A stretch of 64,000 bases of DNA from Cenococcum geophilum 1.58 (Eukaryota > Ascomycota > Dothideomycetes > Gloniales > Gloniaceae): the NCBI GenBank assembly GCA_001692895.1, contig KV748223.1:496001-560000 (forward strand), written 5' to 3'. The position numbers and the translations under genes are program-made. The stretch's first letter is position 1, and the number at the start of each line of letters is the position of its first letter. The notes below the pieces were generated by a model. The model saw nothing but the letters and a program-made list of their open reading frames with translations, searched no databases and was not told where the DNA came from. Positions 35,061 through 47,111 of the stretch are shown piece after piece.

Positions 35061-35707
35061 TTATACCCTGACGAACTTGAGCCCCCCAATTTGCTCCATA
35101 AACGACTCACACTCCACCCGAGCCTTAATCAGCTCCTGCCAAATAAGAGTTCTCCCTCCAGGTGTTGCATCTGCTAACCTAAACATATCCGCGTAAAAGT
35201 CAAGGCGTCACTCGATCCAACACCGTGCCGCCTCTCACTGCATCCTTTTCCCCGGTCCTCCGCGAACAGCTTCAATACTAATGCCTTCTCTTCTTCCCTA
35301 TCCACGTCCGCTGAAAGTGAACGAAATTGACGCCCACTCAACCGCCGCCGTGATACTGTTGGAAGCGACACATGCTGTGGAATCATAGGACTGCGCAAGT
35401 CTATACTGGCAAAACCCTCCGTGCCGAACGCCACATTTGCTAGAGACGTCAGTACAGGTTCGTAAGTCGGAACCTTAATACCGTACTAGGAAGCTAAGCG
35501 TGTGTGCACAGCTTCGGCGTGATGGAGATCTCACTCGGCGATTTTTTTGGCGAGCACGGTGAGCAAGAGAGGGCTGTGGAGAGAAGGACAAATCCAATCT
35601 GTATTTGTGCCGAGAGTTTCGGATAAGGGCATCTCATTTAGGTAGTGGTTGAGAAAGAGCCATTGTCCTTTTGTGGATAAGGAGGGAGATGGTGGTAACC
35701 CTGTCAT
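35061..35707 (-). pseudogene. Broken hypothetical gene, two stops and two frameshifts
   Basis: From an ATG at 35,707 the minus strand reads a protein-like sequence (KGQWLFLNHYLNEMPL, HSPLLLTVLAKKIAE), meets TGA at 35,533-35,531, continues in the same frame (DLHHAEAVHTRLAS), meets TAG at 35,488-35,486, and continues (YGIKVPTYEPVLTSLANVAF, SADVDREEEKALVLKLFAED). Protein character then jumps frame near 35,250 and again near 35,210 and ends at 35,061 after GGRTLIWQELIKARVECESF. The intact protein would be about 215 aa. I do not recognise the family. Removing a 49-nt GTGAGA...CCTAG interval would delete both stops but shift the frame, so splicing does not rescue it. Sequencing error at several sites is the other explanation. 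Confidence 0.55.
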
Positions 35708-36167
35708 ATTTATGTAGTACCTAAGTATGATCCAAAGGGTAGTGGGTGATTCGGACTGGTGCTGATTAGTTCGGAGCTCAGTCCCAGTCGCGCGTGGCTT
35801 CGACGATTACGGGCGGCATTTTTTTCGAAGCCTCTATTAACGTTAGGAGGCGACTATCATACAAAGCGGAGCCAGTGTTTTCTTTGTTGCGACGTGGACA
35901 AAATAGAATTTTACAATTCGTGAATCAGGGCTGAGCTGGTAGTAAATCAGGACCCGCTGACCAAAAGTCGCAAACGGAGTCACAGATCCCTTGTAGGTGC
36001 TGGTCGTGATCCCTCCTAGAGAAGCCTGCGTTTTCGGTTACACAAAGATGATAGCCATCATAGAAGAAAGTACATACCACAGCGAGACTATTTCGTACTG
36101 TCTCGAGTTAAGTCCTATTGGCAATGCTGCCAATTTCGTGTTTGCATGTTACCTGAGCCATAAGAAC
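35708..36167. other. Intergenic, no gene seen
   Basis: Lies between the 5' end of the broken gene and the 3' end of POP5. No protein-like frame apart from the antisense of POP5. Confidence 0.4.
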
Positions 36168-36809
36168 TCAACCCTCGTTGTCGCTATCGAAGTCATCTTC
36201 GCCCTCCTCGTCGTCTTCGATAGCCATCACGGCATCCTCCCCACGACCATTTACGGATCGGCCACCTGTGTGACTTTCGGATTTCACAGATCTAGTAGGT
36301 TCTTCTCCACCCATAGGAATTTCTTGCGCTCTCAATATCGTAGTCTTTGCCCTTTTGATGACCTCTTCTTCCGATTTTCTAATTGTTCCTGACACTCTCA
36401 CAATCCGGACAACACATGGCTGGTTTATTGGTTTCGGCAATCTTGTGATAAATGTTAATGCTGCCCAAACGAGCTGATAGTGGGCACGTGGTGTTCGTAT
36501 GATTGCTGTAGAAGTTGCTGGCGAGAGGTATTTAACTGAAGAATATGAATTAGTTAGTTTTATTTGCTGAAGTATTTGATAAGGAAGCCGACCTTGGAGA
36601 CTACTGGAGACTACTCCTACACCGTAATCGCCAAAAAGCTCTGCGACGCCCTCTCTAATTGCTTTTATTAGGAGCGGAACCGTCAGCTGGTCGGAACTTG
36701 GTTGGTTGAACTGGAGTATATCCGGCAGTGAATCTTTGATGGGTAGGCCAGTCAAAGACGAAGGGTACAAAAAAGTGACAAGGAGATACCTGTGTTTGAG
36801 TCGGACCAT
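36168..36809 (-). CDS. pop5: POP5, RNase P/MRP subunit
   Basis: Protein subunit shared by nuclear RNase P and RNase MRP (tRNA 5' processing and rRNA processing). The start MVRLKHRYLLV is the conserved family start. Exons on the minus strand are 36,809-36,593 and 36,535-36,168, giving 194 aa. The join gives SSSLQ-VKYLSPATSTAIIR, as in fungal relatives. The 57-nt intron (donor GTCGGC, CTAAC-type branch, TTCTTCAG acceptor) has no stop and is a multiple of three, so an unspliced message would still be open with 19 extra residues. Other family blocks: AHYQLVWAALTFITRLP, CVVRIVRVSGTIRKSEEE. The C-terminal 50 residues are acidic and disordered. It is the last gene before the right AT-rich block. Confidence 0.93.
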   Translation of the reverse strand: MVRLKHRYLLVTFLYPSSLTGLPIKDSLPDILQFNQPSSDQLTVPLLIKAIREGVAELFGDYGVGVVSSSLQGRLPYQILQQIKLTNSYSSVKYLSPATSTAIIRTPRAHYQLVWAALTFITRLPKPINQPCVVRIVRVSGTIRKSEEEVIKRAKTTILRAQEIPMGGEEPTRSVKSESHTGGRSVNGRGEDAVMAIEDDEEGEDDFDSDNEG

Positions 36810-37090
36810 GGTAGCATACTAGAGATCTACGGAGTGCCGCGAGACTCAACGTGAGTTCGCGGTTTTCTGATCACGCACGCGTTCATATAAGGCCTCTTTT
36901 CACCTCGCCACGCTAAATGCTTGCTAAATTTCGCTTACAGTCGCTTCGGTAAAAGACGATCAAATGCCAGAAACCATGATCAAAAATAGAAATTTGCCGA
37001 ATCCTCACCTGTTTGAACCCTTTTTCTGTACTCGCGCATGCCACCACCCATCCTCCATGCTAATATATCGCCGTCGCCTATTTTTTAAAG
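36810..37090. other. Right border of the gene island
   Basis: POP5 promoter region; base composition and dinucleotide use change to the RIP type at about 37,060. Confidence 0.55.
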
Positions 37091-37106
37091 CTACTTAAAG
37101 CCTATA

Positions 37107-38130
37107 TTGTTTCCTATTTTAGTTAGCGCCATAACGTATAGGAGGAGAGCCAAAGCACCTAAAAATACTGCAAAGAACACTTCTAAAGCGCCTGAAGAGG
37201 TAGACCTTACTGTTAAACCTGCACCACCTATACTAACGCCTTCTACTATTGTAGAAAAGCCCAAAGATTATCAAACCTTTATTCTAAATATAATTATATA
37301 CGCCGATACTATAAAGATATTCATTAACGTTCTAGCCATCCTGTTCGGAGCCTTTAAATACCAAGAGTTTGTTACCTAAAATACGTATTAAGCCAACGAA
37401 TATTATGGTCTTCAATCTTTCTAGCTTAATTAATTAACTACTATTATTGCGTTATTAAATCCGAAGGATTCTATAATACCCAAAGAGGTTAATAATGCAG
37501 ACAAATGGCGCAAAGTAGAGGGAATAATAGAGGCACAGTTAAAGTACGTAAGGAGGGCATAGAGGGTTAATCTTATAGTCAAATATAAGGCCGCTACTGC
37601 ACCTGTTAACGCGTCTGCTAATACTAGAGACGCTAATTTTACCGCGGCTATTAATACGGCGCTTTAAGTAAGAGGTATTCCAATTAAAGTAGCGGCTAAT
37701 AAAGAGGCAGAGTCCTCTGGCGAGGATCATAAAGGTATAATAGAGGAAGCTACTAGTAAAAAGAAGGCGTTAACTACTACTAAAATATAGAAAGAGGCTG
37801 CTAAACGGCGTAAATGTGTAAAAGCTAAAAGCAAGCATCTATATACGCTGGTTAAACGCCATTACTGCCTTTAATAGCACTATAAGAATAAAAAGCACGG
37901 TACTATATACTATCTTAAATTTAACTTAAAGCACTACCTAATACAATCTTATTACTTAACGCGCTAGTTAGAAGCAATAGAACAGAAAAAAGCCACGGTT
38001 AATATACCAGATCTATCCTTACTGTTAAAAATTAAGTATAGTTAGCACCTATAGAATAAGGAGGATAAAAAAGATATAAAGGCGTCTTTAGGCAGCTATA
38101 AGCACTGTTAAGGTAACTCTTATAGTATAG
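37107..38130 (+). mobile_element. Unidentified repeat-type coding relic
   Basis: The plus strand reads a Lys/Ala/Glu-rich protein with relatively few stops, e.g. NNADKWRKVEGIIEAQLKYV and KKEVNYY-like stretches in other frames, then a Cys/His-type block near 37,858-37,915 with KNKKHGTIYYLKFNL, where several Cys/His codons seem changed to Tyr. A Trp/Ala/Ile block follows near 37,970. The first 90 codons (37,107-37,379) are open but in another register. I suspect an element gag or a repeated fungal ORF with a small Cys-rich domain. No family name can be given. Confidence 0.3.
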
Positions 38131-38450
38131 ACAAATTAAGCTTCTCCCCCTAACGACGGCGGTAATAAGAGGTTTATACTATAGTTATATAATTACTAGC
38201 TAATCCTATTTAACAAGATTCATTATAAACGCAATTAACGCTTTTAATAAACTAGATATAGTAGTAAAGCTAGATATAGTAGTAGAACTAGCTATAGAAC
38301 TAGTAGATGCTATAATAGTTGCAGAGTACTATACAGGTAGTACTACCTTTAGTATTACTAACTATCGCCAATAGTCGTTTTATAGTGGATCCTATACTAA
38401 ATATAAGACCTTTAGTACTGTTGGGAATAAAGGCAAGTGGTCACCACATA

Positions 38451-38510
38451 AGGCAAATTGCCATTACGGGTGGCAAGTTGCCGTTACGTGCGGCAAGTTG
38501 CCGTCACGTG
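38451..38510. repeat. 20-bp tandem repeat, three units, before copy B
   Basis: Units at 38,451-38,470, 38,471-38,490 and 38,491-38,510 resemble TGGCAAGTTGCCGTTACGTG. Each holds the 11-bp palindrome GGCAAGTTGCC. Copy A has a single unit at about 11,032-11,051. Confidence 0.75.
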
Positions 38511-41500
38511 TCGCCACGGCAGTAGCGTGGCGAGGAGCCTTAAGCTCCTCGCCCTCCCTAATATATACAAGAATAACAATTATTATACTATCTACAAACC
38601 GTAGCTACGTAATATCCCCTTGTGTAACCAACACTAATTAGTAGTTAACTTTACTGTTATACTATAGAACAGCTAGGTATTCTACTAAGAAGAGACAAGC
38701 CACTATACTAGTGCTACTTATACTAGAGGAAGCTGTCTTTTAAGGTTAGAACTGGTTCTAAACCTTAAATAGAACTCTTCTATAAATCTAAGGATTTAAA
38801 GGCTAGAACTAGTCCTAAGCCTTTCTAAGATTATAGATTCTTGCGTCTATTATGCAGAATAATACGCTTTATAAGTCTTTGCGATTTAAGGCTAGAACTG
38901 GTTCTAAGCCCTATAACCATAAATATACGTTATAAACGCGTACTAAACGACAAACGCGTATTAAATAATAAATATATATTATAAACGCGTACTAAATAAT
39001 AAACGCGTACTAAACGATAAATACATATTATAAACGGGTACTAAATAATAATCCCTATACTAATAATACTTCCCTCCCTCCGAAAATATGGCTACGCCTA
39101 TTTTAAATAACTGGAAAGATTCCTTATTATTAGGGGTAGCTAAGTACGCAAAACTTATTAATAAAGATTAGAATGAATTCGCCTTTAATATAATAACTTA
39201 TACCGCAAAACAAGTTAACGGCTTTCTCCTATACTATATTATATTCTACTAAAATAGATACTACGCCGATTTATAACTATAGGAGTATTTTAGGGAGGAT
39301 TTCGTGGGATAAACTGCTAATACCTAGGTACTTAGCAACGTTAATATTGTTTAGGACTTTTAAGACTTCCTTTATAGGAATAGGGTATATATTACTAAGA
39401 ACGGTAACCTAATTACTAGTAATATTTAGGCCATTATTACTAGTATAGAAGAACTAATATAGACGGAAGCTAAGATTATATATTAACTATAGAAACCTAA
39501 AAACAACCTATATTCTTTAGAAGGCAACTTTAATTTATATTAAAACCCCTAGAACGCTAACCCCCTACCTAGAGCTACTCTCCTACCTAGAGGTGCTCTC
39601 CTACTTAAAGTTGCTTTGCCTTTACCTCCTCTACTCCAGCTAACCGGTAAGCCTTTACTATAAGAAGTCACGAATCTAATAAAGGTATATTTAGATAAAG
39701 AGAAGAAGTTTAAAGGAAAACTATACAATATACTTGGAGTAAAACTATAGGTCTTTTATAACTGTTATAATAAGGTTAAAATTTAACGCTACTAGTACTA
39801 TTATACTTTCTCTATTATGTTAAAGGGACAGGCGGCAATATTTTATTATAACTATATTACGGGTAAAAACTATAACTTTAATATAATACTTTAGCTTACT
39901 AAAGCCTACTTTAAGACTAATAAGAATTGCTAACTTTATATATTTAAATGGCGGAAGACTATATTCTAGAGAGTTATTACTTTTAACTTAACAAAGACTT
40001 ATTTAGAGTGCCTTTAACTACTCTTTAATAAACTCTAGAAAATTTAATATGGCTTTACTAAAACTTACTAAAATAAGAACAGCCTAAGGGACTAGGTTAT
40101 CTTAGCATGCCATAGCGTTCCTAAGTGTAACTTAGCGCTATATAAACCTGCGGATATGTTTAAAGGAGTATATGCTAAGCTACGCTCTACTATAGGTACT
40201 ATAATACGAATATAAGAATCTTAATAGTTTTATACCAAAAACTCTACCTAACTAAGTATTCCCGACCAATATAATTATAACTAGACTAATTAAATATATA
40301 GTGGCCGCGGTAGGGAATACGGAAGAGGGTATAATTAATGTTAACTATAAGGTAATTATAGAGGTCCTTATAGAGGTTTATTTTAAAGTAATCGCTAAAA
40401 GAAATGCTACGTTTATAAAAAGCTAAGTTGCTAGTTAACTAGATACTCCCTTAATAAGCGAAAAGAGGTATATAACAAGTTCCGTTAGAGTGTAAAAAAT
40501 ATTAGAAATTATAAGGTTACTATAGCCTACTTCTAAAGCTTCCTAGTTTAATATAAAGGCGTAGAAGACTTTAAGGGTAAGGTTAATAAGACTAAACAGC
40601 TCCTTATAGATATAGAAATTGAGAACTACTTACCTAACTAATACTTTACTAAGTATAGTAAGGTAAATGGTATATAAACCGTCGCTATCCTTAATAACTA
40701 ATCTACGCTCTATTTTATTATAAAGTTAGATATCTTTAATAAGCTAAAGGAGAGCTCCGCGTTTTCCTTTAATAATAAATACTCGGTAAACGTCTTCTAT
40801 AGTATTATACTAGATACTAGAGCCGCAGGAGTATCTATAGTAGGAGAACCTTAAGTTTAAGCCCTTTAGCAGCTTAATAGCTCTATTTAGATTAACTATT
40901 TAACGGCAGGCTAGTATACGATTCATTTTAGCAAAGGTACTATAATCTCTCTCGGCACAATTAGGGTTTAAACCCCCTTAGGGTATATTAGTTTTTATAT
41001 TATTCCTATAAACACTCCGTTTTTATTTTGTATTAAAGATATAAATAAGTTAGGTGTTAGGCTTAATAACCTTAAGAATATACTTATTTAAGGAGATAAT
41101 TAGGTACCTATTATACGCAAGTAGGGTTACCCCTAGTTGCTCCTTTATTAACTAAAAAAGAGTATTACTTAGAGCTACTTAACTAAGTCGGAATTACGCC
41201 AACTGCACCGTTGTTTTGGCTACCTATCTATTTATTAATTACTTAGGGTTCTTTAGCAAGTAGGCTATAAAGTTAAGGTTAAGGTAATTAAGCATCTTAT
41301 AAAGTATTGCCATTACTGCCAAATAAACCAGAAGTCCCCTAGCCAATTTAAGTTTACCCTTAAGGATAACTACAACTTTAACTTTTATATTATTATTAAT
41401 GTTATATATCTTAGCGGCAAGCTAGTACTCTAAGTTATTAACTTCTTAACCTCCTTTTAAGCCGCGCGTTTTTTAAAAGATATATTAGCTAGAAACGTAT

Positions 41501-41926
41501 AGAAGACCCTTTAGTTATATTAAATTAATATCTATTTAAAACCCCCTAATCAAATCGTCTATAACATAGAAAAGAACTTCTTATTTATAGAGTTTTAACA
41601 ATAAATAAAGGTAATAGCAATTAAGGCTAAGGAAGTCCCTATTAAGGTATATAATAGTATTAAAAAAGTGGAACGATATTACGCGCCATTACGCTATATA
41701 TATAAGATTATTTCTTTAAAACTAAAGGACGCTAGTAAAGAACTTACCTTATAAATAGCTGTTAAAGCTATTAATAATTCCGCTGGCCCAAATAAACTTA
41801 TACCTATATTACTAGTCTTTAGCGCCTACCCTTAAATAACTAATAATTCTCTACTATTTTCCTCTATTATATAATAAGCCAAGGCTATTTATAAGGCAAT
41901 AAAGGAGGTGCGATGTCTCTACGCCA
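38511..41926 (+). mobile_element. Copia-type element copy B, truncated in integrase
   Basis: Same element as copy A and less mutated in its leader. The leader (from TGTCGCCACGG, 38,509) has a GAGGAGC...GCTCCTC hairpin, three near-palindromes (38,741-38,767, 38,798-38,824, 38,887-38,912) and four ACGCGT boxes (38,936-39,008). Gag starts near ATGGCTACGCC at 39,088 and is followed by protease and integrase with VYNIEKNFL and INNSAGPNKLIP blocks. Similarity to copy A's 1-548 piece ends near 41,926, before any RT, where a different sequence begins. There are many in-frame stops. Confidence 0.8.
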
Positions 41927-42130
41927 TACGCTACATCGGCAAAATATAGTACCCTACCAATGGCCTCAATGGTTAGTGGTTGACGCAATTAGCGCGCAGT
42001 TGAGGGCATTTAGCAACTTGACCGACTAGCCTATATCGTGTTTTTTTGACACGTAGCCTACACGCAGCCTACGCGCAACCTACGCGTAACCTGCACGCAA
42101 CCTGCAACCATAATTATATTTAGAGCCATC
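41927..42130. repeat. Weakly mutated patch with an 11-bp tandem repeat
   Basis: This patch keeps many CpA and TpG steps. At 42,051-42,105 five 11-bp units resemble ACGCAGCCTAC / GCGCAACCTAC. It cuts off copy B and may be the end of the next element. Confidence 0.5.
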
Positions 42131-45100
42131 CACCTCTTTTATACTAATAGTATATTTTAGATAATAAACAAAGGCTACTTTAAAGCTATTTATAAGGCTA
42201 GCAAGGCAAATTATATACACTTCTTTATATAATCCATTATATTATTTTAGATAATTTAATATAATATCCTAACTGTTTTATAATATATTCTAAAAGCATA
42301 AAACCTTTCCTACTCTCCCTATAACAATAATATACTATAAGTATTTAGCTTTGCTAGTATAGCACATACATATAGCCAAAAAGTAGCTACTAAGAGTAGT
42401 AGATATAGGCCGAAAAAAAGGTAAATTAAAAGCTAGTATATATAATAAAGAAGCCGCAGTTATCCTATAGAAGAGTATAGAAAGTTCTATACCTAATCTC
42501 CTACTAAAAACTCTACTAGCTCCTCTATACTAAAGTCTAGAGTATATATTATAAACTTTATATACTACTCCTCATTCTCAATTAAATTTAATATTACTTT
42601 TCCATTACTATACTAGCTATAGCTGTCCTCTGCAAGGCTATAATACTACTTAAATTATATAAATAACTTATTAGATTTAAACCTTTCCGGCCTAGGCTTG
42701 CTAGTTCCTATATTTAGGATAAAGTAGTATACTAGGGCGGAGGATATATATTCTACTAAATCTAACAAACTTAGCTAGTTCTAAAAGTTAAATTAGCAAA
42801 TATTATAGTAGTAGTAGGGCCTTAGATTTTCTAGCTTACTCTAAGGCTCTCCCTTTAAGACAAACTTAGCGGACTAGTCTAGCCTACTCTAGAGCTCTCC
42901 CTTTAAGATAGACTTAGTAGATTAGATAATATAGCCTAGCTCACCAATAAATAGCCTAAGTTAATAATCGCGTTAGTTTTATTGTCGCTAAGGCTTATAA
43001 GGAACCTCTCTCTTATATTATCGCTTAGATCCGCTATAAGGTCGTTAAGGTTATCTTTATATGGGTCCTCAATAATTTCTATAGTCAATTAATCCGGTAT
43101 TAGGCCTATAGTATATTTAATAACTACAGGCTAAAGCCGCAGCCAGATTCCAAATTACTATTTTTTAAATATCTAGTTCTAGCTACCTAAGAGGTTAGCA
43201 TAGGCTTCTATAATGGGTTAGAGAATAATAATAGGTAGTAAAATACTAGATATATACTAACTGCTAACAATAGTACTATAAAAGTTATTTATTCCCTTAG
43301 ACCCAGTTCTATACTCCCTAATTATATAATATATTACTATTAAAACAAAAGTAATAGTATTACCGGTAAGCTTTTTAAATATATTATAAGAGTAGGGTAA
43401 TTAGGTAAGGCTGTTTCTTCCTCTACTATAAAATATACTAGCTATATTAGCAACTATCGCGTTAGAACGGAAGCGGTTATTACTTAGCTATTAACTCTTA
43501 TTAGTATTTTACTAAATAGCACGGGCAAAATACCTTTATATAATCTAGCGCAATAAAATTATAATTAGTTAGTAGTTCTATAATTAGTTTAGGCGCGTTG
43601 TTAAACCCTAACCTATATACCTCCCTTATAACTATACAAGCCTTTATAATTACGTAGTTCCTAAAGTTCCCTATTGCGTTAAATAGCTATATATAATATT
43701 AAGATTGTTAGTAAATAATTTAATATAATATTTCTAGTATATAGATACCTTATAAGCGGACACTAGGTTAGGAATACAATTAGCTTTTTTTTATACTATT
43801 TTCGGCTGCTTTAAAATAGCTTCTAACTATACCTTTTTTATTATATCCTTAATAAGGCCTAAAAAGTGGTTAAACTATAGGTTAATAAGATACCCATTAT
43901 AAGTCCTAGAGTTAGTTACTAGCCTTACTAGTAAAATGGACCTATAAAGCGCAAATATGGGCTTATATCTCTTAGGTAGGTTTTTTTTATACATTACTAT
44001 TATAATATTTAGAGGTACTCTTCTCTTGCCTATATTACGGCAGTTAGGTTAAAATCGTCTTTATAGTCTAACTCGTCCTTACTTTCCCTAGTGCTATTTA
44101 GGTCCCCTTTAGATCAAATACTAAATTGGTATACTCTATATTAGAGGGAGGTTACTTATTTTATAAACGAAGCTATATTAAGGTTTAGGCAAATATAGCT
44201 TACTAGGGAGAATATAAAGCCAAATATTAATTATTTACGCAATAAGGTTTAGATTAGGCGCGCGGGAGAGTATTTTAAACTAGTATATAATTATTTACGC
44301 GGTAAGGTACGGATTAGGCGCGTAGGAGAGTATTTTAAACTAATATGCAATTATTAAGAGCCAGAGGTATATTACGAAGATGCTGCTTTTTATAGCAGTA
44401 GGCGGTTAGATAGTAAAGAGAGTGTTTTATTTACTAGGGCTTGCCAAGTACTAAATAGTAGAGGAGACTATTAAGTATTATAGTTAGACTCTGGTTATGC
44501 ATAAAGGTATAACCTACCTTAACTAAAAGATTAGGACTTTACGTCTTTAACTAAGCTAGTTCTACTACTAGATTATTAACAAATTTAGTAGATTTATTAA
44601 TATTTAGTTGCTATCGTTTTATAGAAGAAGCAGGTATAGACTTATAGTCACTATCCTTATTATTAGAGATTACCCTTTTTAGCCGGAGGCGGCTATGTAT
44701 ATTCTATATATTATTAGCCAGCTTAATATATTATATATAACGTTAATAGGGTCTTATATATATATCGCAATAGCAATTAAATTTAGTAGAATAGTAAGGA
44801 AAGCGCAAGCATAGATATAAGGATTAGGTATTAGATATTAAGAGCAAGCTGGGGACGGTGTTAACATATATTACCTTAATAAGTTTACTAAAAAGAACGG
44901 GTATAAACCTTAGGCTTTATCGTCTAATCCCCTTAGGCATTTAAAAAATGCCGGATAAGTTATAAGAATATCTTAGGTTATATTATTCTAAGACTCCCTT
45001 GCCTAATAGTATACCAAGGGGCTTTATTAAGCCGTCTACCTTTATATATAGTAATCTATTAAACCAGCAAGCATTCTAGATAAAGTAGTGGCTTTAAGGC

Positions 45101-46379
45101 GCATAATCTATGCTATAGTTATAGTTGCCTTTACCTTTTCTATTACGGGTTAAGGCGTAGAGTAAGGGCTCTTTTTTAACTAGGAGAGGTTTTTTAGAAT
45201 AGCTGTGGGTTAAGTATTGCCTTAGTATTAACCCGTTTACTAGTTCTACCTATTCTTATATATATAGTGCAAGTTATCTAATAAAGGCAAGGGTGCGGAA
45301 ATAGAAGGTAAGTAATTACATTATTCTTAGCTGGTAGCGCAGACTATAAATATAAGTTAGTGACGTTGGCTTAACTTTAAGTAGTAACCTACTTATTCTT
45401 CTTTATTTTATTATAAATAAAAACCTATCTATTTCTTATAGAAACATATCCTTAACTACACTACGCTATTTCTCTTTATTTATAAGCTAAATTTATCCTC
45501 TAGCTATCTTATCGCTAATATAGTAGCAAAGCGTTTTACTTTTAGGGTTAAAGTTAATATCCTAGCCTAGTATATCTACAAATATATTAAAGTTTAGATT
45601 ATTAACGTATATATCTAAAGCGTTATTCTTACTAGTCGCTAGCTTTCGGGTTAAGATAATTATTAGCTCTTTATTAGCTACCCGCCAGATTAGTATTATT
45701 ATTATTCTATATAACCTTAGTATTCCCTCCTGCCTTATTACCTTTAGTATACCGGCCGGTAAATAATACGCGATAGCAGAGTATAGGAGTACTAGGTTGC
45801 CTATTATAATTTGCCTAATAGGAGCCGTTATATTTATTTAACGCGTCGCGTTATAGCTATAGCGCTAGGCAAGCTATTTAATATATTTAGTATATAGGTT
45901 CTTAGGTAAACCTAAAAACACAGATGGGAATTTATTAGAGATTTCATTTAATATTTACCATATTTATGCCTTACTTATAAGGGAACGTAGTAGCTGTCCA
46001 AGGAGCCCGCGCGTTAACATTTTAATTTTAACATCATAGTAGATCGTATTATATTATTCGTTCGTAAGCCCTAGATCTCGCTTAAAAGTGTCTTTAGTAT
46101 TATAACTTAGGTCTATTATTAGTGTTATAATTCTAAAAGCATTAGGGGAAGTGCGGCAGGAAAGACGTCTTAATTACGCGCTAAGACTAATATATAGAAT
46201 TGTGTAGATAGGTATATTATTTAGTTATTATATAAAATAATTAGTTAAATGTCTTATAAGAAATAAATAAGCGTATTAGCAAACGCTTCTTCACCCACTA
46301 TACCACCTAGACTTACGACCTCCTATCCCTTTTACGTCTCCGTCTATAAGCTTAATTCAGCACCTAGATTCGTTAATAC
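42131..46379 (-). mobile_element. Unidentified RIP-degraded element, minus-strand coding relic likely
   Basis: The minus strand between about 44,600 and 46,200 reads as one long protein-like frame with scattered stops, for example LLGQLLRSLISKA near 45,960-46,010 and ITAPIRQIIIGNLVLLYSAI near 45,780-45,840. I could not match it to reverse transcriptase, transposase or helicase motifs. 42,131-44,600 is more degraded and shows nothing I can name. Confidence 0.3.
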
Positions 46380-46525
46380 TTTTTTTTTTATATATTTTTT
46401 ATATATTTATTATATTATACTACGTACAATAATGCGCATACAGCCTTTAGGCTATAGTGCTATAGTTNTATATATATGAATCCTTTNTAGGCAGCTTAAN
46501 ATATACTAGTAACTATATTTACTAA
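46380..46525 (-). repeat. Inverted partner of the 9,900-10,045 repeat; contains three N
   Basis: The reverse complement matches 9,900-10,013 over about 115 bp and is also followed by an A-rich tail (46,380-46,410). Undetermined bases are at 46,468, 46,487 and 46,500, all inside this repeat. Confidence 0.6.
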
Positions 46526-47111
46526 TACTTTAAGACGCCTAGTCAGCCCATAACTAGTAGAGCCTAATTAGCACGATTAGAGGTCCTAACCTCTACTAAA
46601 ATACTTAATATCCCTAATAAGGGCTAGAATATCATTAGCGAAAACGGAGATATTCCACTATAAGTTAATAAGATCTTAGGTTTATATAGCTTAACAAAGG
46701 AGTATCTAAGCTCTTAATATAATCTTTTAAAAGAAGACACGATTAAATTATTAAAAGAGGCAGTAGGTTAAATTAAAGTAGACCCTTTTTAGTTTACTAG
46801 AATCTGGATATAGTAATAGAGTCGGTATATATAAATAGGTAAGCATGCTATAATTCCAAAGTAGTTATCCCCTAATATCTACAAGGTCCATACCAGCTTA
46901 GTAATATTTTCACCTTAAGGGCTAGTAATCTATATAGCGTTCTCACTTAGGAAAGTAGGGAAGATAATCCATTAGGATTAGTTAAAAAGACTAGTCACTA
47001 GGTCTCTAGTTGCTTTAACTCCTAAAACTAATAATTTTTAAACGAAATATATATTTATAATAGTGGCGGCAAGACCATTAGCCGCATTAGAATAGAATCC
47101 CCTAAAGGTTA
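46526..47111 (+). pseudogene. NFX1-type SF1 helicase relic, 5' part
   Basis: Plus-strand reading with RIP-type stops. Recognisable pieces are SLRKVGK followed by LKRLVTRSLVALTPKTNNF and IFIIVAARPLAALE near 46,940-47,100, which I recognise from fungal NFX1-type zinc-finger helicases. The frame is cut at 47,111 by a Copia-type insertion and resumes after the 5-bp duplication at 53,368. Confidence 0.55.

Noticed and set aside
35439-35541. A 49-nt intron (GTGAGA...CCTAG) that would remove both stops of the broken gene
   Set aside because: Its removal shifts the frame away from the protein-like continuation, the interval itself reads like coding sequence, and two frameshifts further on would remain.
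42131-46379. A Starship-type tyrosine recombinase (DUF3435) relic
   Set aside because: Considered because of cargo-like helicases nearby, but I could not find the catalytic residues or family blocks on either strand.
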